A DNA stretch of 64,000 bases from Natrinema versiforme (GCF_005576615.1 NZ_CP040330.1:806001-870000), one strand, 5' to 3'; positions 53,644-62,191 are shown, counted from the stretch's first letter. Notes: generated by a model from the sequence alone, not told the origin. A program made the numbers and translations.

Positions 53644-53758
53644 CGGTCGCCCTTGGGCATCGACGCGCAAAGTCGTTTCTCAGCGACGCCGGGGGCGCGG
53701 TCTCGAGCGGGTTGTCGAGAAATCAGGTTTTTTACCGGTTCCCGGTGAACACAAGCCT

Positions 53759-54475
53759 ATGCGACATCGGATCTTCAACGAGGACGGCGACGACGAACTC
53801 GTCTTCGTCATGGGCTGGGGCAACCGCTGGACCCACGAGAACGTCAGCTGGCTCATCGGGCAGTTGACCGAGGTCGGCTACCGGGTCCACGCGTTCGAAC
53901 TCCCCACGAACATCGACGACTTCAAAGCCGACTGGCTCGAGCCGGTCGCCGAGTACGTCCGCGACCTCGAGGGGTACCAGTTGCTGGGCCACAGCGCGGG
54001 CGCGCTCGTCGCACAGGCCCTCGACGGCGCGGCCAACCACGTCTATCTGAGTCCGTGGTGGGGGTACGGTGAGGGGTTCCCGGAACCGGTGTTGGAGGCG
54101 GTGTCGAAACTCCCGACGACGTTCCCGTGTCTGCCGATCGACCTCGATCGGGAGGCGCTAGGTGAGGAAGCGACCGATCACCAACTCCAGACGACGCCCT
54201 CGTGGGTCTCGCCGGCCTTCGTTCGGGAAACCCGCCGTGCACAGGACGAACTGCTGACGATCGACCACGACGCCGTCGTCTTCTGTTCGCTGCGCGATCC
54301 CGTCGTGAGCCTCCACCCGATCGGCGAGCGGGTCCCCGCCGAACACGTCGTTCTCTACAACGGCGGCCACGAACTGTTCTCCTCCCGCGGCCGCGAGCGG
54401 TACGTCGACCTCCTGTTAGCCGCACTCGAGGAGGGGGCCGACACCGTCGAGGAGCGCTCGGCGGTACCGGTCTGA
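53759..54475 (+). CDS. Alpha/beta hydrolase
   Basis: The 238-residue protein has the nucleophile elbow GHSAGALVAQ, an acidic residue in SLRDPVVSLHP and the histidine in YNGGHELF, the expected catalytic triad order. The N-terminus FVMGWGNRWTHENVSWL forms the first strand and oxyanion loop. Esterase or thioesterase activity is likely; substrate unknown. TTTTTTACC ~30 nt upstream of ATG 53759 gives a leaderless start. Conserved beside ncsA in haloarchaea as far as I recall. Confidence 0.84.
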   Translation: MRHRIFNEDGDDELVFVMGWGNRWTHENVSWLIGQLTEVGYRVHAFELPTNIDDFKADWLEPVAEYVRDLEGYQLLGHSAGALVAQALDGAANHVYLSPWWGYGEGFPEPVLEAVSKLPTTFPCLPIDLDREALGEEATDHQLQTTPSWVSPAFVRETRRAQDELLTIDHDAVVFCSLRDPVVSLHPIGERVPAEHVVLYNGGHELFSSRGRERYVDLLLAALEEGADTVEERSAVPV

Positions 54476-54540
54476 GTGGACGGGTCCGCCGTCTCCGCCA
54501 GACGAAACCGTGATTGGCGGCGACCGACAACGGACCGCTA

Positions 54541-55500
54541 ATGGACTGTAATCGCTGTGACCAGGAGGCGGTCATGCACGCCGCCTACTCCGGGGCACAC
54601 CTTTGTGAGGACCACTTCCGCGAGTCGGTCGAAAAGCGGGTGCGCCGCCGGGTCCGACGGGACGACCTCGTCCCCCACGATGCGACCCCCGAGAACCCCC
54701 AGACGTGGGTGATCGGGCTCTCCGGCGGCAAGGACAGCGTCGTGCTCACGCAGATCCTCCACGACACGTTCGCCGACGACCCCCGCATCGAACTCGTCGG
54801 GCTGACGATTCACGAGGGGATCGAGGGCTACCGCGACAAATCGGTCGACGCCTGCGTCGAACTCAGCGAGGACCTCGACATCCGCCACGAACTCGTCAGT
54901 TACGAAGACGAGTTCGGCGTCCGGATGGACGATGTCGTCGAAGATGACCCCGAAAACATGGCTCCCTGTGCCTACTGCGGCGTCTTCCGCCGGGACCTCC
55001 TCTCGGAGTACGCCGACGAACTCGAGGCCGATCTCCTCCTCACGGGCCACAACTTAGACGACGAGGCCCAGACCGCGCTCATGAACATCCTCGAGGGCGA
55101 CGTCGAACAGATGGCCAAACACTTCGACGCCAGCCTCGGCTCGCTGTCGGACCGCGAGGACCAAGACGAGTTCGTCCCGCGCGCGAAGCCGCTGCGGGAC
55201 GTCCCCGAAAAAGAGATCGCGCTGTACGCCCACATCAACGACCTCCCGGCACACATCACCGAGTGTCCCCACGCCAGCGAGGCCTACCGCGGCGAGATCC
55301 AGCAACTCCTCTACGATCTCGAGGAGAACCACCCCGGCACTCGCCACTCGATCCTTTCCGGCTACGAGGAACTGGCCGACATCGCGGCCGAGAAGTACGC
55401 CGGCGATGACGGTGCCGACCTCCGGGAGTGCGTCGAGTGCGGCTCGACGACCACTCGAGAGGTCTGTCGGAAGTGCTCGCTGCTCGAGTCGCTGGCCTAA
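54541..55500 (+). CDS. ncsA: tRNA 2-thiolation protein NcsA (Ctu1/TtuA family)
   Basis: The 319-residue adenylating enzyme makes 2-thiouridine at tRNA position 34 using SAMP2 as sulfur carrier in haloarchaea. An N-terminal zinc site (Cys3, Cys6, Cys22 with neighbours), the PP-loop SGGKDS at 61-66, the internal CAYCGVFRR, LLTGHNLDDEAQT, and a C-terminal zinc ribbon (ECVECGSTTTREVCRKC) are visible. The order hydrolase-ncsA-zinc-ribbon-ftsZ2-cdrS matches that of other haloarchaea. ATG 54541 starts at the first zinc cysteine region. Confidence 0.94.
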   Translation: MDCNRCDQEAVMHAAYSGAHLCEDHFRESVEKRVRRRVRRDDLVPHDATPENPQTWVIGLSGGKDSVVLTQILHDTFADDPRIELVGLTIHEGIEGYRDKSVDACVELSEDLDIRHELVSYEDEFGVRMDDVVEDDPENMAPCAYCGVFRRDLLSEYADELEADLLLTGHNLDDEAQTALMNILEGDVEQMAKHFDASLGSLSDREDQDEFVPRAKPLRDVPEKEIALYAHINDLPAHITECPHASEAYRGEIQQLLYDLEENHPGTRHSILSGYEELADIAAEKYAGDDGADLRECVECGSTTTREVCRKCSLLESLA

Positions 55501-55507
55501 CCGAGCG

Positions 55508-55969
55508 TCACGAGAGCGCCGCGTCGCAGTGTTTGCACGTCGTTCGCTCCGGATCGTTCGGCGCACCACAGGCGGCACAGTTCGTCGTGCCGGTCGCCCG
55601 ACGAGCGTCTCTCGAGTCGGCAGCGTTCTCGACATCTCCGTCGGAGTCGATCGACTCGCCACAGTTCGGACAGTATCGAACCGATGGATCCGACGGATCC
55701 GCGCGGTCTCCGCCCTCGCCATCACCGTCGGCAACCTCGAGATCGACCGTCACGTCGCAGTCGGGGCAGTATCCGCTCACATCGTCCGGTCGACTGGTCT
55801 CCGTGGCTCGCTTCCGATGAACCTGTATGACGCCGACCGCGAGTAACGTTCCGAACACCAGCCAGCCGATGGGCCCCATCGCGAGGAACGCCATAAACAG
55901 TAGATATCCGCCGACGAGAAGCCCGACGGCTTTCAAGACACGGTCTCGAGCGACATACCGTCCCCTCAA
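55508..55969 (-). CDS. Zinc-ribbon membrane protein of unknown function
   Basis: The 153-residue protein has one or two N-terminal helices (LLVGGYLLFMAFLAMG, WLVFGTLLAVGVI) and three cysteine pairs: CPDC, CPNCG, then CAACG with CKHC at the end, so two or three zinc ribbons on the cytoplasmic side. The only in-frame start at this length is TTG 55967-55969; an ATG nearby is out of frame, so the start is uncertain. It overlaps no neighbour and ends 7 nt from the convergent ncsA stop. Confidence 0.75.
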   Translation of the reverse strand: MRGRYVARDRVLKAVGLLVGGYLLFMAFLAMGPIGWLVFGTLLAVGVIQVHRKRATETSRPDDVSGYCPDCDVTVDLEVADGDGEGGDRADPSDPSVRYCPNCGESIDSDGDVENAADSRDARRATGTTNCAACGAPNDPERTTCKHCDAALS

Positions 55970-56238
55970 TGGATAACTCGATGAAACTCTTTCCCTCGCA
56001 CGGGCTCGCTGTATCGTCGGACGAATCTCGAAGCACGGTTGTATACGACCGTAAACGGCCGCCGCAGGAGTAGCGATGCTGGCAAGTCAGTCCGGCGACT
56101 GGCGGTCGTTCGAGACGGACGCCACGCTGTGGCGAGCGATGACTCTCGAGGGAACGAATCGACGATAAAACGCGATCGACGAAACCGAGTCGGCACGAAG
56201 GTGGTGTGTCAGTGGTGTGTCCGTGCCGCGATCGTCGA

Positions 56239-57426
56239 CTATCGGATAACGTCGACGCCGTTCTGTCGGTCGACTTCCTCGCGGCCGCCGTCGCTCTGTG
56301 CGCCGAAGCCGGAGCCGCCGGTTTCGACGTTCTTGCTCGCGTCGAAGTCGGCCTCGCTCACGCCCTCGATGCTCTGGCGGGACTTGTCGGCCTGCTTCTG
56401 GGTCGTCGGACCGAGCACCTGTGCGCTCTGGACGCCGGTCATGATCGCCATGACCCGCACCTTGCCCTTGTAGTTCTCCTGGATCCGCGCGCCCCAGATG
56501 ACGTTCGCCGAGGCCTCGAGGCGCTCGGTGATGTTGTCGGCAATACCCTCGGCCTCTTTCAGCGTGAGATCGGGGCCGCCGGTGATGTGGACGAGTCCGC
56601 CGCTCGCGCCGCGGTAGTCGACGTCCAGCAGCGGGTGGTTCATCGCGTCCTTGACGACCTCGTCGGTCTTGTTCTTGTCCTGGGTCTCGCCGACGAGCAT
56701 CACCGCGACGCCGCCCTGATTCATGATCGTGGACATGTCCGCGTAGTCCAGATTGATCAGGGACGGCTGGGTGATCGTCTCCGAGATCCCCTTGACTGTC
56801 TCGGCGATGATCTGGTCCATCACCGAGAACGCCTTGCCGATCGGCAGGTTCGGGACGTAATCGAGCAGTCGGTTGTTGTCCAGCACGATGATCGAGTCGG
56901 CCTGCTCGCGCAGCTTCTCGAGGCCTTCCTCGGCTTTCACCGTGCGGGCGCGCTCGACGTTGAACGGCGTCGAGACCATTCCGACGACGATCGCACCCTG
57001 CTCCTTGGCGATCTTCGAGACGACGGGGGCGGCACCCGTGCCGGTGCCACCGCCCATCCCGGCAGTCACGAACACGAGGTCCGCATCGCCGAGGACCTCC
57101 TTGATCGTGCCCTGGGCCATCTCGGTCGCGCGTTCGCCCATCGACGGGTCGCCGCCGGCACCGAGCCCGTTCGTGAGCGACTTGCCGACCAGGATCTTCG
57201 TGTCGGCCTCGATCATCTTGAGGTGCTGCTTGTCCGTGTTGATCGCCACGGTGTCGGCACCGTCGACGCCGATGTTGTACAGCCGGTTGATGGTGTTGTT
57301 CCCGGCACCGCCACAGCCGACGATGACGATTCGGGGCTCCCCGAACTCGTCGTCGTCCATCGAGGCGTCCATCTCCCGGGCCTCCTCCTCCGCGTTCTCG
57401 AGGGCGTCTTGAACGATATCCTGCAT
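56239..57426 (-). CDS. ftsZ2: Cell-division protein FtsZ2
   Basis: The 395-residue tubulin-fold GTPase has the nucleotide loops [20 protein letters not shown] (residues 125-133) and later the T7-loop region, and the haloarchaeal acidic N-terminal tail. FtsZ2 acts with FtsZ1 in midcell constriction. The cdrS gene lies 2 nt upstream and the pair is an operon. ATG 57424-57426 gives the family start. The C-terminal Asp/Gly-rich tail would bind partners. A PRC-barrel gene 8 kb away is not evidently linked. Confidence 0.95.
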   Translation of the reverse strand: MQDIVQDALENAEEEAREMDASMDDDEFGEPRIVIVGCGGAGNNTINRLYNIGVDGADTVAINTDKQHLKMIEADTKILVGKSLTNGLGAGGDPSMGERATEMAQGTIKEVLGDADLVFVTAGMGGGTGTGAAPVVSKIAKEQGAIVVGMVSTPFNVERARTVKAEEGLEKLREQADSIIVLDNNRLLDYVPNLPIGKAFSVMDQIIAETVKGISETITQPSLINLDYADMSTIMNQGGVAVMLVGETQDKNKTDEVVKDAMNHPLLDVDYRGASGGLVHITGGPDLTLKEAEGIADNITERLEASANVIWGARIQENYKGKVRVMAIMTGVQSAQVLGPTTQKQADKSRQSIEGVSEADFDASKNVETGGSGFGAQSDGGREEVDRQNGVDVIR

Positions 57427-57428
57427 CG

Positions 57429-57608
57429 TTACACCTTGGCCCAGTTGCGTTTGCCGGTCTGTTCGCTGGGACCGTCTCCCTGTTCGTTGATCATCTCGCG
57501 GACGGCCGACCGGATCGCCTCGCTCCGGTTCGGGAACTCGCCCGAATCGACCAATTGCTCTACCTCTTCGATCTGCTGTTTCGGAATTCGCAGTGTCACA
57601 CGCTCCAT
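57429..57608 (-). CDS. cdrS: Ribbon-helix-helix regulator CdrS
   Basis: The 59-residue protein is one RHH domain: [20 protein letters not shown], then [20 protein letters not shown]. In Halobacterium the equivalent CdrS is cotranscribed with ftsZ2 and tunes cell-division gene expression (established for that species). Here its stop is 2 nt from the ftsZ2 ATG, confirming the operon. ATG 57606-57608 was chosen over a frame opening at 57686 because the domain starts there. Its upstream region holds a GTAAGAC-type repeat array. Confidence 0.93.
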   Translation of the reverse strand: MERVTLRIPKQQIEEVEQLVDSGEFPNRSEAIRSAVREMINEQGDGPSEQTGKRNWAKV

Positions 57609-57626
57609 GGTTGTATTCCCCGTTGG

Positions 57627-57798
57627 GTAAGACGGTGGCGCGCCCCTGTCAGACGCGGCGTGTCTTACGTCGTAACCGCCCGACATCGGGCGATTTCCCG
57701 TCTTGTCGACGGGTGTAAGACAATCCGTCTTACGCGAATAGTTGGATGTCCGGCTTGAATAATAAAACTTTCGGCGAGGGTGACTTTCAGCGTCTTAC
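57627..57798. promoter_or_regulatory. cdrS-ftsZ2 promoter with repeated GTAAGAC/GTCTTAC sites
   Basis: Five copies of the 7-mer GTAAGAC or its complement occur within 172 bp: 57627-57633, 57662-57668, 57715-57721, 57727-57733 and 57792-57798. The middle two form a perfect inverted repeat with a 5-nt spacer. A TTTATTAT element at 57760-57768 (minus strand) is the likely TATA box, giving a start near 57735, beside the inverted repeat. Confidence 0.65.
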
Positions 57799-57803
57799 AC
57801 TGG

Positions 57804-58430
57804 TCAGTACTGGCTACTGTCGGACTCGAGTACGTCCGCCGCGGGCGTCCGACGACCGCAGCCCGGACAGAACGACCAGTCCGATCGGACCTCGTCGCCG
57901 CAATCACAGAACAGTCGCCGCGACGCCTTTTCGCCGCAGTTCGGACAGTAGACGTGGTCGCCGTCGAGCTGGTCACCACACTGGTTGCAGGTTACGTCCG
58001 CCTCGGATTGCGTGTCCGGCTGTGCCTGCGTCCGACCGGGCTGTCGGGTTCCGTCGGTCGTCTCACGCGCGTGGTCGCGTTCGATCTGCACCGCCTCCTC
58101 GGACGCGGCCGTCGCTCCCTCGAGCGAGATCGAGATCGTGATGTCCTGTGGATCGGTCGAAGTCGATTCACGCGTACGCGCGTTGGCGCGCTCGAGGCCG
58201 AGTTCCCGCAACTGCGTCGCGAGTCGCTCGTCGACCCGTTCGCGAACCAGTTCGTCGATGGCACCCTCTCCCTCACGTCCCGTCTCCGACCGCTCGTCGC
58301 CGCTCCGTGCCGACCCGTCGCCCTCGAGATACGAGCGGAGCGCTTCTCGCATCGCTTCGCTCTTGGAGGCCTCGAGCCCCTCGAGTTGTTCGACGAGGTC
58401 GTCGTCGGCGCGGAACGTGATCTTGCTCAT
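57804..58430 (-). CDS. cdrL: Long RHH regulator with double zinc ribbon, CdrL-like
   Basis: The 208-residue protein has an N-terminal ribbon-helix-helix (MSKITFRADDDLVEQLEGLE, then SKSEAMREALRSYL), a charged coiled segment, and two C-terminal zinc ribbons (CNQCG with CPNCG, CDCG with CPGCG). This matches the haloarchaeal CdrL gene that precedes cdrS-ftsZ2 and regulates it. It is on the same strand, 195 bp upstream of cdrS, with the repeat array between them. ATG 58428-58430. Confidence 0.87.
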   Translation of the reverse strand: MSKITFRADDDLVEQLEGLEASKSEAMREALRSYLEGDGSARSGDERSETGREGEGAIDELVRERVDERLATQLRELGLERANARTRESTSTDPQDITISISLEGATAASEEAVQIERDHARETTDGTRQPGRTQAQPDTQSEADVTCNQCGDQLDGDHVYCPNCGEKASRRLFCDCGDEVRSDWSFCPGCGRRTPAADVLESDSSQY

Positions 58431-58558
58431 AGGCGAGTTGTCCCCCTCTTCTCACGCCTCCCATATCAATCATGCTGCCGTTCGTGGCTCGCGACACGTC
58501 CGCGCCCGTTCCGAATAATAACCCTTATGTGCATTACGGCGGCTACGTTTGAGTGCGC

Positions 58559-58632
58559 CCGCCCTTAGCTCAGACTGGTAGAGCAGTCGACTGTAGATCG
58601 ACTTGCCCCCCGTTCAAATCGGGGAGGGCGGA
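58559..58632 (+). tRNA. tRNA-Tyr (anticodon GUA)
   Basis: The 74-nt sequence folds as a full cloverleaf. The acceptor is CCGCCCT (58559-58565) with AGGGCGG (58625-58631), discriminator A58632. The D stem is GCTC/GAGC, the anticodon stem GTCGA/TCGAC with loop CTGTAGA (anticodon GTA), and the T arm CCCCG-TTCAAAT-CGGGG. No intron and no encoded CCA. Its 3' end is echoed imperfectly ~110 nt downstream. Confidence 0.96.
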
Positions 58633-58734
58633 TTTCTCCTGCGAACAACGTGAGCAGTGAGAAATTCATCCTGAACCGATTTGAACACGCCAGTCGCAGC
58701 GCGCGAACGGAGTGAGTGCGACCGTCTGGCATCT

Positions 58735-58752
58735 GTTCAATCGGGGAGCGGA
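58735..58752 (+). repeat. Imperfect copy of the tRNA-Tyr 3' end (possible att remnant)
   Basis: GTTCAATCGGGGAGCGGA at 58735-58752 differs from the tRNA 3' segment (58612-58632) only by small deletions, and GATTTCTC follows in both places. A degenerate tRNA-end duplication is the usual footprint of integration at a tRNA gene. The intervening copy is too short for a second tRNA. Confidence 0.45.
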
Positions 58753-58826
58753 CTCGATTTCTCGTCGAAGTCGAGCAAAGATCGAATAGATCGCAGTCTT
58801 TCGATCCGAACTCGAGCGCTCGGTCA

Positions 58827-59150
58827 TCAGTGGTCTCCGGTGGTATGGTGGGCGAGTCGGCAGTTCTTTAGTGTCCTCGAGTGGCCGTCGTAGCCGCCCG
58901 TCGGCTCGGTCTGTTGGAGCGACGAGCGCTCGAGGACATCCTCGAGGCCGGGAGTGACGTGCCAGGATTTCTGGCCGGTCGGAGTATCGACCCAGACGAC
59001 CGGCCACCCGTCGTACCAGTACCAGCCGGCGGTGTTCGGTCCCCAAGTAAGGCGGATCGCTCTCGCGAAGGCGATCGCGAGGAGATTCCGGTCGTGGTAA
59101 ACCTCGTCGGGAAGCTTCTCGTCAGTCGGTGGCGGGTTGTCTGCACCCAT
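58827..59150 (-). CDS. Accessory-genome small protein of unknown function
   Basis: The 107-residue protein belongs to a type I recall from haloarchaeal plasmids and integrated elements: LPDEVYHDRNLLAIAFARA, GWPVVWVDTPTGQKSWHV and a C-terminal YDGHSRTLKN. No function is known. It has no cysteine cluster and no membrane helix. The start ATG 59148-59150 is the first Met of the frame. It lies between the tRNA-Tyr att-like repeat and a degenerate AbrB-like gene, supporting an accessory origin. Confidence 0.65.
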   Translation of the reverse strand: MGADNPPPTDEKLPDEVYHDRNLLAIAFARAIRLTWGPNTAGWYWYDGWPVVWVDTPTGQKSWHVTPGLEDVLERSSLQQTEPTGGYDGHSRTLKNCRLAHHTTGDH

Positions 59151-59255
59151 GCTTCGATGAGACTCGAGCGCGAATGATAGCGGTCAGGAATATCATAGTA
59201 TCGTACTGGTGAAACCAATGTTTAAACAGATTCAGTACCAGTTAGGAACGTAGCC

Positions 59256-59449
59256 ATGCCGATCCACCAGTTGACACAAGTTGGTCGTACGTCGGGCGGT
59301 GTTGTGCTCCCGAAGGGCGAGCTTCGGGCGCTTGGATGGTCGATGAAGAGGGCAATGTGAAAGATCAACCAGTGCGAGTGACGCGGACTGATACGGGGAC
59401 GTGGGAAGTGTCTGTACTCGATCCGAACGACTTCCCGGGAGAGGCATAA
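59256..59449 (+). pseudogene. Frameshifted AbrB/SpoVT-like small regulator
   Basis: ATG 59256 follows a TTTAAAC TATA-like element by ~30 nt and encodes QVGRTSGGVVLPKGELRALG, the swapped-hairpin N-terminus of haloarchaeal AbrB-type proteins. A frameshift near 59342 ends that frame with TGA at 59358-59360, but the expected second half (DEEGNVKDQPVRV, then WEVSVLDPNDFP) continues in the next frame to TAA 59447-59449. A 1-bp insertion would restore a ~65-residue protein. It is therefore a recent pseudogene or a sequencing error. Confidence 0.7.
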
Positions 59450-59494
59450 AAAGCGACGGTCATTCGGGACTCCTTATACGCATAAACACAAGTT

Positions 59495-59508
59495 AGCGGT
59501 AAGTACAG
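59495..59508. repeat. 14-bp direct repeat, left copy
   Basis: AGCGGTAAGTACAG at 59495-59508 recurs exactly at 61414-61427. The two copies bracket the AT-richer histidine kinase gene and differ from each other in the bases immediately outside. They may be a target-site or recombination duplication. Confidence 0.7.
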
Positions 59509-59598
59509 TCAAAGCTGTATTGCTTATAGAGTAGACACAAATGAGGAAATATGTGAATCATGCCCTCCAAACCGACGAGATAGAACAATCCTTTCAGT

Positions 59599-61257
59599 AT
59601 GCCGTTCGTTTGGGAGGTAATGAGTGACCGGGATGTGTCAAGAAGTCCTCGGGAAGATCTCTCAGCACAACTCGAATACCGTGAAAGCGCCCTGCAAAAA
59701 GTCTCAGAAACCATCTCCAAGACTAACCAACCGTTTATAGAACAAATCGACACTCTTCTGGAAATTGTTCGCGACGTGGTCGGAACGGACTACGCGACGT
59801 TCTCATGTGTTGAGGACAACACCTATATATTTGAGGCAGTTGATGTTCCGGCCGATGCTGACCTGCAGGCGGGAGAGGCGATTCCTCTCTCGGAACTTCC
59901 AAATTGCAAGCACGTTGTCGAGACTGAACAGACGCTTGTCCTAAGGGATGTTGAAGCAGAAGCAACAGAGTTAGCAGACTCTACCTGGGGAATTGCCTGT
60001 TATCTCGGAACTCCAGTGTTCGCTGGCGAGGAGGTCTATGGGACATTTTGCTTCTACGGGATGGAGGCACGAGCGGAGGAGTTCTCTAACTGGGACGTGA
60101 CGTTCGTTGAATTCGTCAGTAACTGGGTAAATTCCCAACTCGCACAGAGAGAGCGTGAGCAATCCTTACGTGACGCCAAGTTGCAAATGGAGGCCGCAGT
60201 AGAGGCCGGTACGGTCGGGACTTGGGAATGGCACATCCCCGAAGACCAGTTCGTCACTGGGCCTGCGTTCGCCAAGACATTTGGAGTTGACCCAGCTGCG
60301 GCCCGAGAGGGCGTATCGCTCGACCAATTCGTCTCCAGAATCCACGAGGCCGACCGCGAACGGGTTAAACAGCGAATTCAGGAAACTGTTGAGTCCGGCG
60401 GTGAGTATGAGGAGGAGTATCGCGTCTGGAATGAGGACGACGAACTCCAGTGGGTCATCGCTCGTGGACACGTTGAGTGTGATGAAGATGGCAATCCAAT
60501 TACCTTCCCCGGTGCACTTATCGACATCACGGAGAGGAAACACACCGAACAACAACTAGAGGCCCTGAACAGCCGGCTGAAGCAGTCGAACAAACGGTTG
60601 GAACAGTTCGCGCACGCGGCCTCACACGATCTGCAGGAGCCTCTGCGGATGGTATCCAGTTATCTTCAGTTGCTTGATAACAGGTATGGGGACACGCTGG
60701 ACGAGGACGCCCACGAGTTTCTTGAGTTCGCCGTTAATGGCGCCGACCGGATGCGTGACATGATTGATGGACTCCTCAAATACTCGCGGGTCGAGACACA
60801 AGGTGCTCCGTTTGAACACGTTGACTTGAACAAGATACTAGCGGATGTACGAACTGACCTCCAGCGGCAAATAGAAGAAAATGATGCCCAGATAACCGCG
60901 GAGACTCTCCCCCAGGTCAAAGGGGACCCTAACCAACTGCGTCAACTCTTTCAAAACCTTGTGGAAAACGCGCTCGAATATAGCGGTGATGAACCACCGT
61001 GTGTCCACGTCTTCACCGAACAGGAGAGGAACAAGTGGATCATTGCTGTCCGTGACGAGGGTATTGGCATTGAGTCTGCTAACCAAGACAGCATCTTTGA
61101 AGTGTTCCATCGGCTGCACAGCCGTGATGAGTACGCCGGCACAGGAATTGGACTTGCGCTCTGTCAACGGATCGTTGAGCGCCATAATGGTGAGATATGG
61201 GTTGAGTCTGAGCCTGGTGAAGGATCTACGTTTTTCGTTTCACTTCCAAAGCCCTGA
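59599..61257 (+). CDS. Sensor histidine kinase, GAF-PAS-HisKA-HATPase, atypical composition
   Basis: The 552-residue protein has a GAF domain (residues ~40-190), one PAS/PAC (to DITERKHTE near 315), HisKA with ASHDLQEPLRMVSSYLQL (His343), and an ATPase with N, G1 and G2 boxes (LVENALEYS, DEGIGIE, GTGIGLAL). It shares the kinase core with the enzyme at 17.3 kb almost motif for motif, but its codons are visibly AT-richer than the rest of the window. ATG 59599 or 59620 can start it; GGGAGGT lies only 1-2 nt before the second. Flanked by 14-bp repeats and decayed genes, it is probably acquired. No response regulator is near. Confidence 0.88.
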   Translation: MPFVWEVMSDRDVSRSPREDLSAQLEYRESALQKVSETISKTNQPFIEQIDTLLEIVRDVVGTDYATFSCVEDNTYIFEAVDVPADADLQAGEAIPLSELPNCKHVVETEQTLVLRDVEAEATELADSTWGIACYLGTPVFAGEEVYGTFCFYGMEARAEEFSNWDVTFVEFVSNWVNSQLAQREREQSLRDAKLQMEAAVEAGTVGTWEWHIPEDQFVTGPAFAKTFGVDPAAAREGVSLDQFVSRIHEADRERVKQRIQETVESGGEYEEEYRVWNEDDELQWVIARGHVECDEDGNPITFPGALIDITERKHTEQQLEALNSRLKQSNKRLEQFAHAASHDLQEPLRMVSSYLQLLDNRYGDTLDEDAHEFLEFAVNGADRMRDMIDGLLKYSRVETQGAPFEHVDLNKILADVRTDLQRQIEENDAQITAETLPQVKGDPNQLRQLFQNLVENALEYSGDEPPCVHVFTEQERNKWIIAVRDEGIGIESANQDSIFEVFHRLHSRDEYAGTGIGLALCQRIVERHNGEIWVESEPGEGSTFFVSLPKP

Positions 61258-61413
61258 TCAGAGGGTATTCCTTTCAACGGCTCCCAGATCTGCATCCCAT
61301 CGGCCTTCGCCTCAGCATGATGTTCAATATGCATATAGCGTTACCGTGCTTTTCAGATAGAACCTACATGAAAAGACTGTCCGAGAAGTCAGACAGTGTC
61401 GGACAGAATCATC

Positions 61414-61427
61414 AGCGGTAAGTACAG
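61414..61427. repeat. 14-bp direct repeat, right copy
   Basis: Exact copy of AGCGGTAAGTACAG found at 59495-59508, placed ~155 bp after the histidine kinase stop. The bracketed segment is 1.9 kb. Confidence 0.7.
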
Positions 61428-61493
61428 GCGGAGGCGTTACCGCCAGCAACCGCGAGCGAACGGTGTGAGCGAGCGGGCCAAGGAACCCTCGAA

Positions 61494-61672
61494 GCCGCGC
61501 CAGTGGCGCGGCTGAGGGGGTGACGCCGTGCTTTTCATCGAAGCTAAGCGGGAGCGAAGCTCCCGCGAGGTCCGAGAGAGCGTTGCTCTCTCGAGATTTT
61601 GCCGAGGGCGCGACGGAGTCGCGCCCGCAGCGCAAAAGTTCGGTTCGCACACGTAGTTACCGCGAGCGCGGT
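61494..61672. repeat. Cluster of five perfect short-loop palindromes
   Basis: Perfect stems with 1-3 nt loops follow each other: 61494-61512 (9 bp, 1-nt loop), 61548-61566 (8 bp, loop GAA), 61573-61593 (9 bp, loop GTT), 61606-61626 (9 bp, loop GGA) and 61659-61672 (6 bp, loop AG). The stems have different sequences, so this is not a simple tandem repeat. Confidence 0.75.
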
Positions 61673-62191
61673 GTCCGAGAAGATTGATAGAGTCAAACAG
61701 AGTCGCCCCGATATCCCCCTCGAGTCCCACGAAAAACTAGATTCCCGGCGACTCTTATCCGGAATGCAGGTAACCCGGACGCCAGAAATCTGCACCGACA
61801 CGAGAACCGCGACGACATGACGGTCTGGCTCAGGCCGCACGACGGACCACAATTGTTCGAGGCGGCCGACGATACCGAGCAGCGGAGTGCGTTCGTATTC
61901 GAAGACGGAGCAAGTCAGAAAACCAGAGAGAATAGCCCGACGTGATCGGTTGCTAACCTGTACGTACCCGTTTCACTGACAAAGCAGCGCACAATGCGCC
62001 CCCTACCTCGTCCGACTCGCCTCGATCACCCGGATACCATCGAACGAGCGCGACAGCCGCGTTGATCGCGGTATCGGCGTCGCCTTCGAGACCGTTTCAC
62101 GAGCAAAACACCGTGTAGCGGTCGTTTGACAGGGGTAGCCGGGTCGAAACAATGAGTCGGTGGGCGGTCACTGCGAGTGAGACCGTTGGGA

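Larger units (their letters stand above)
61258..62191. other. Gene-free accessory stretch rich in palindromes
   Basis: These ~930 nt hold the right 14-bp repeat, an 8-bp inverted repeat CTGTCCGA/TCGGACAG (61377-61384, 61399-61406), the palindrome block at 61494-61672, and a 42-codon frame at 61817-61945 that starts MTVWLRPHDG and has no family features; I do not count it as a gene. Nothing else is recognisable. Confidence 0.6.

Noticed and set aside
3046-56046. Other GTATAC hexamers (near 3046, 44210, 51425, 56041)
   Set aside because: They lack the outer TG...CA bases of the catabolic-promoter palindrome, and three of the four lie inside coding sequence or at a start codon; kept only as a caution for the regulon idea.
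61817-61945. 42-codon frame in the accessory gap
   Set aside because: No promoter, no Shine-Dalgarno and no family similarity that I can see.
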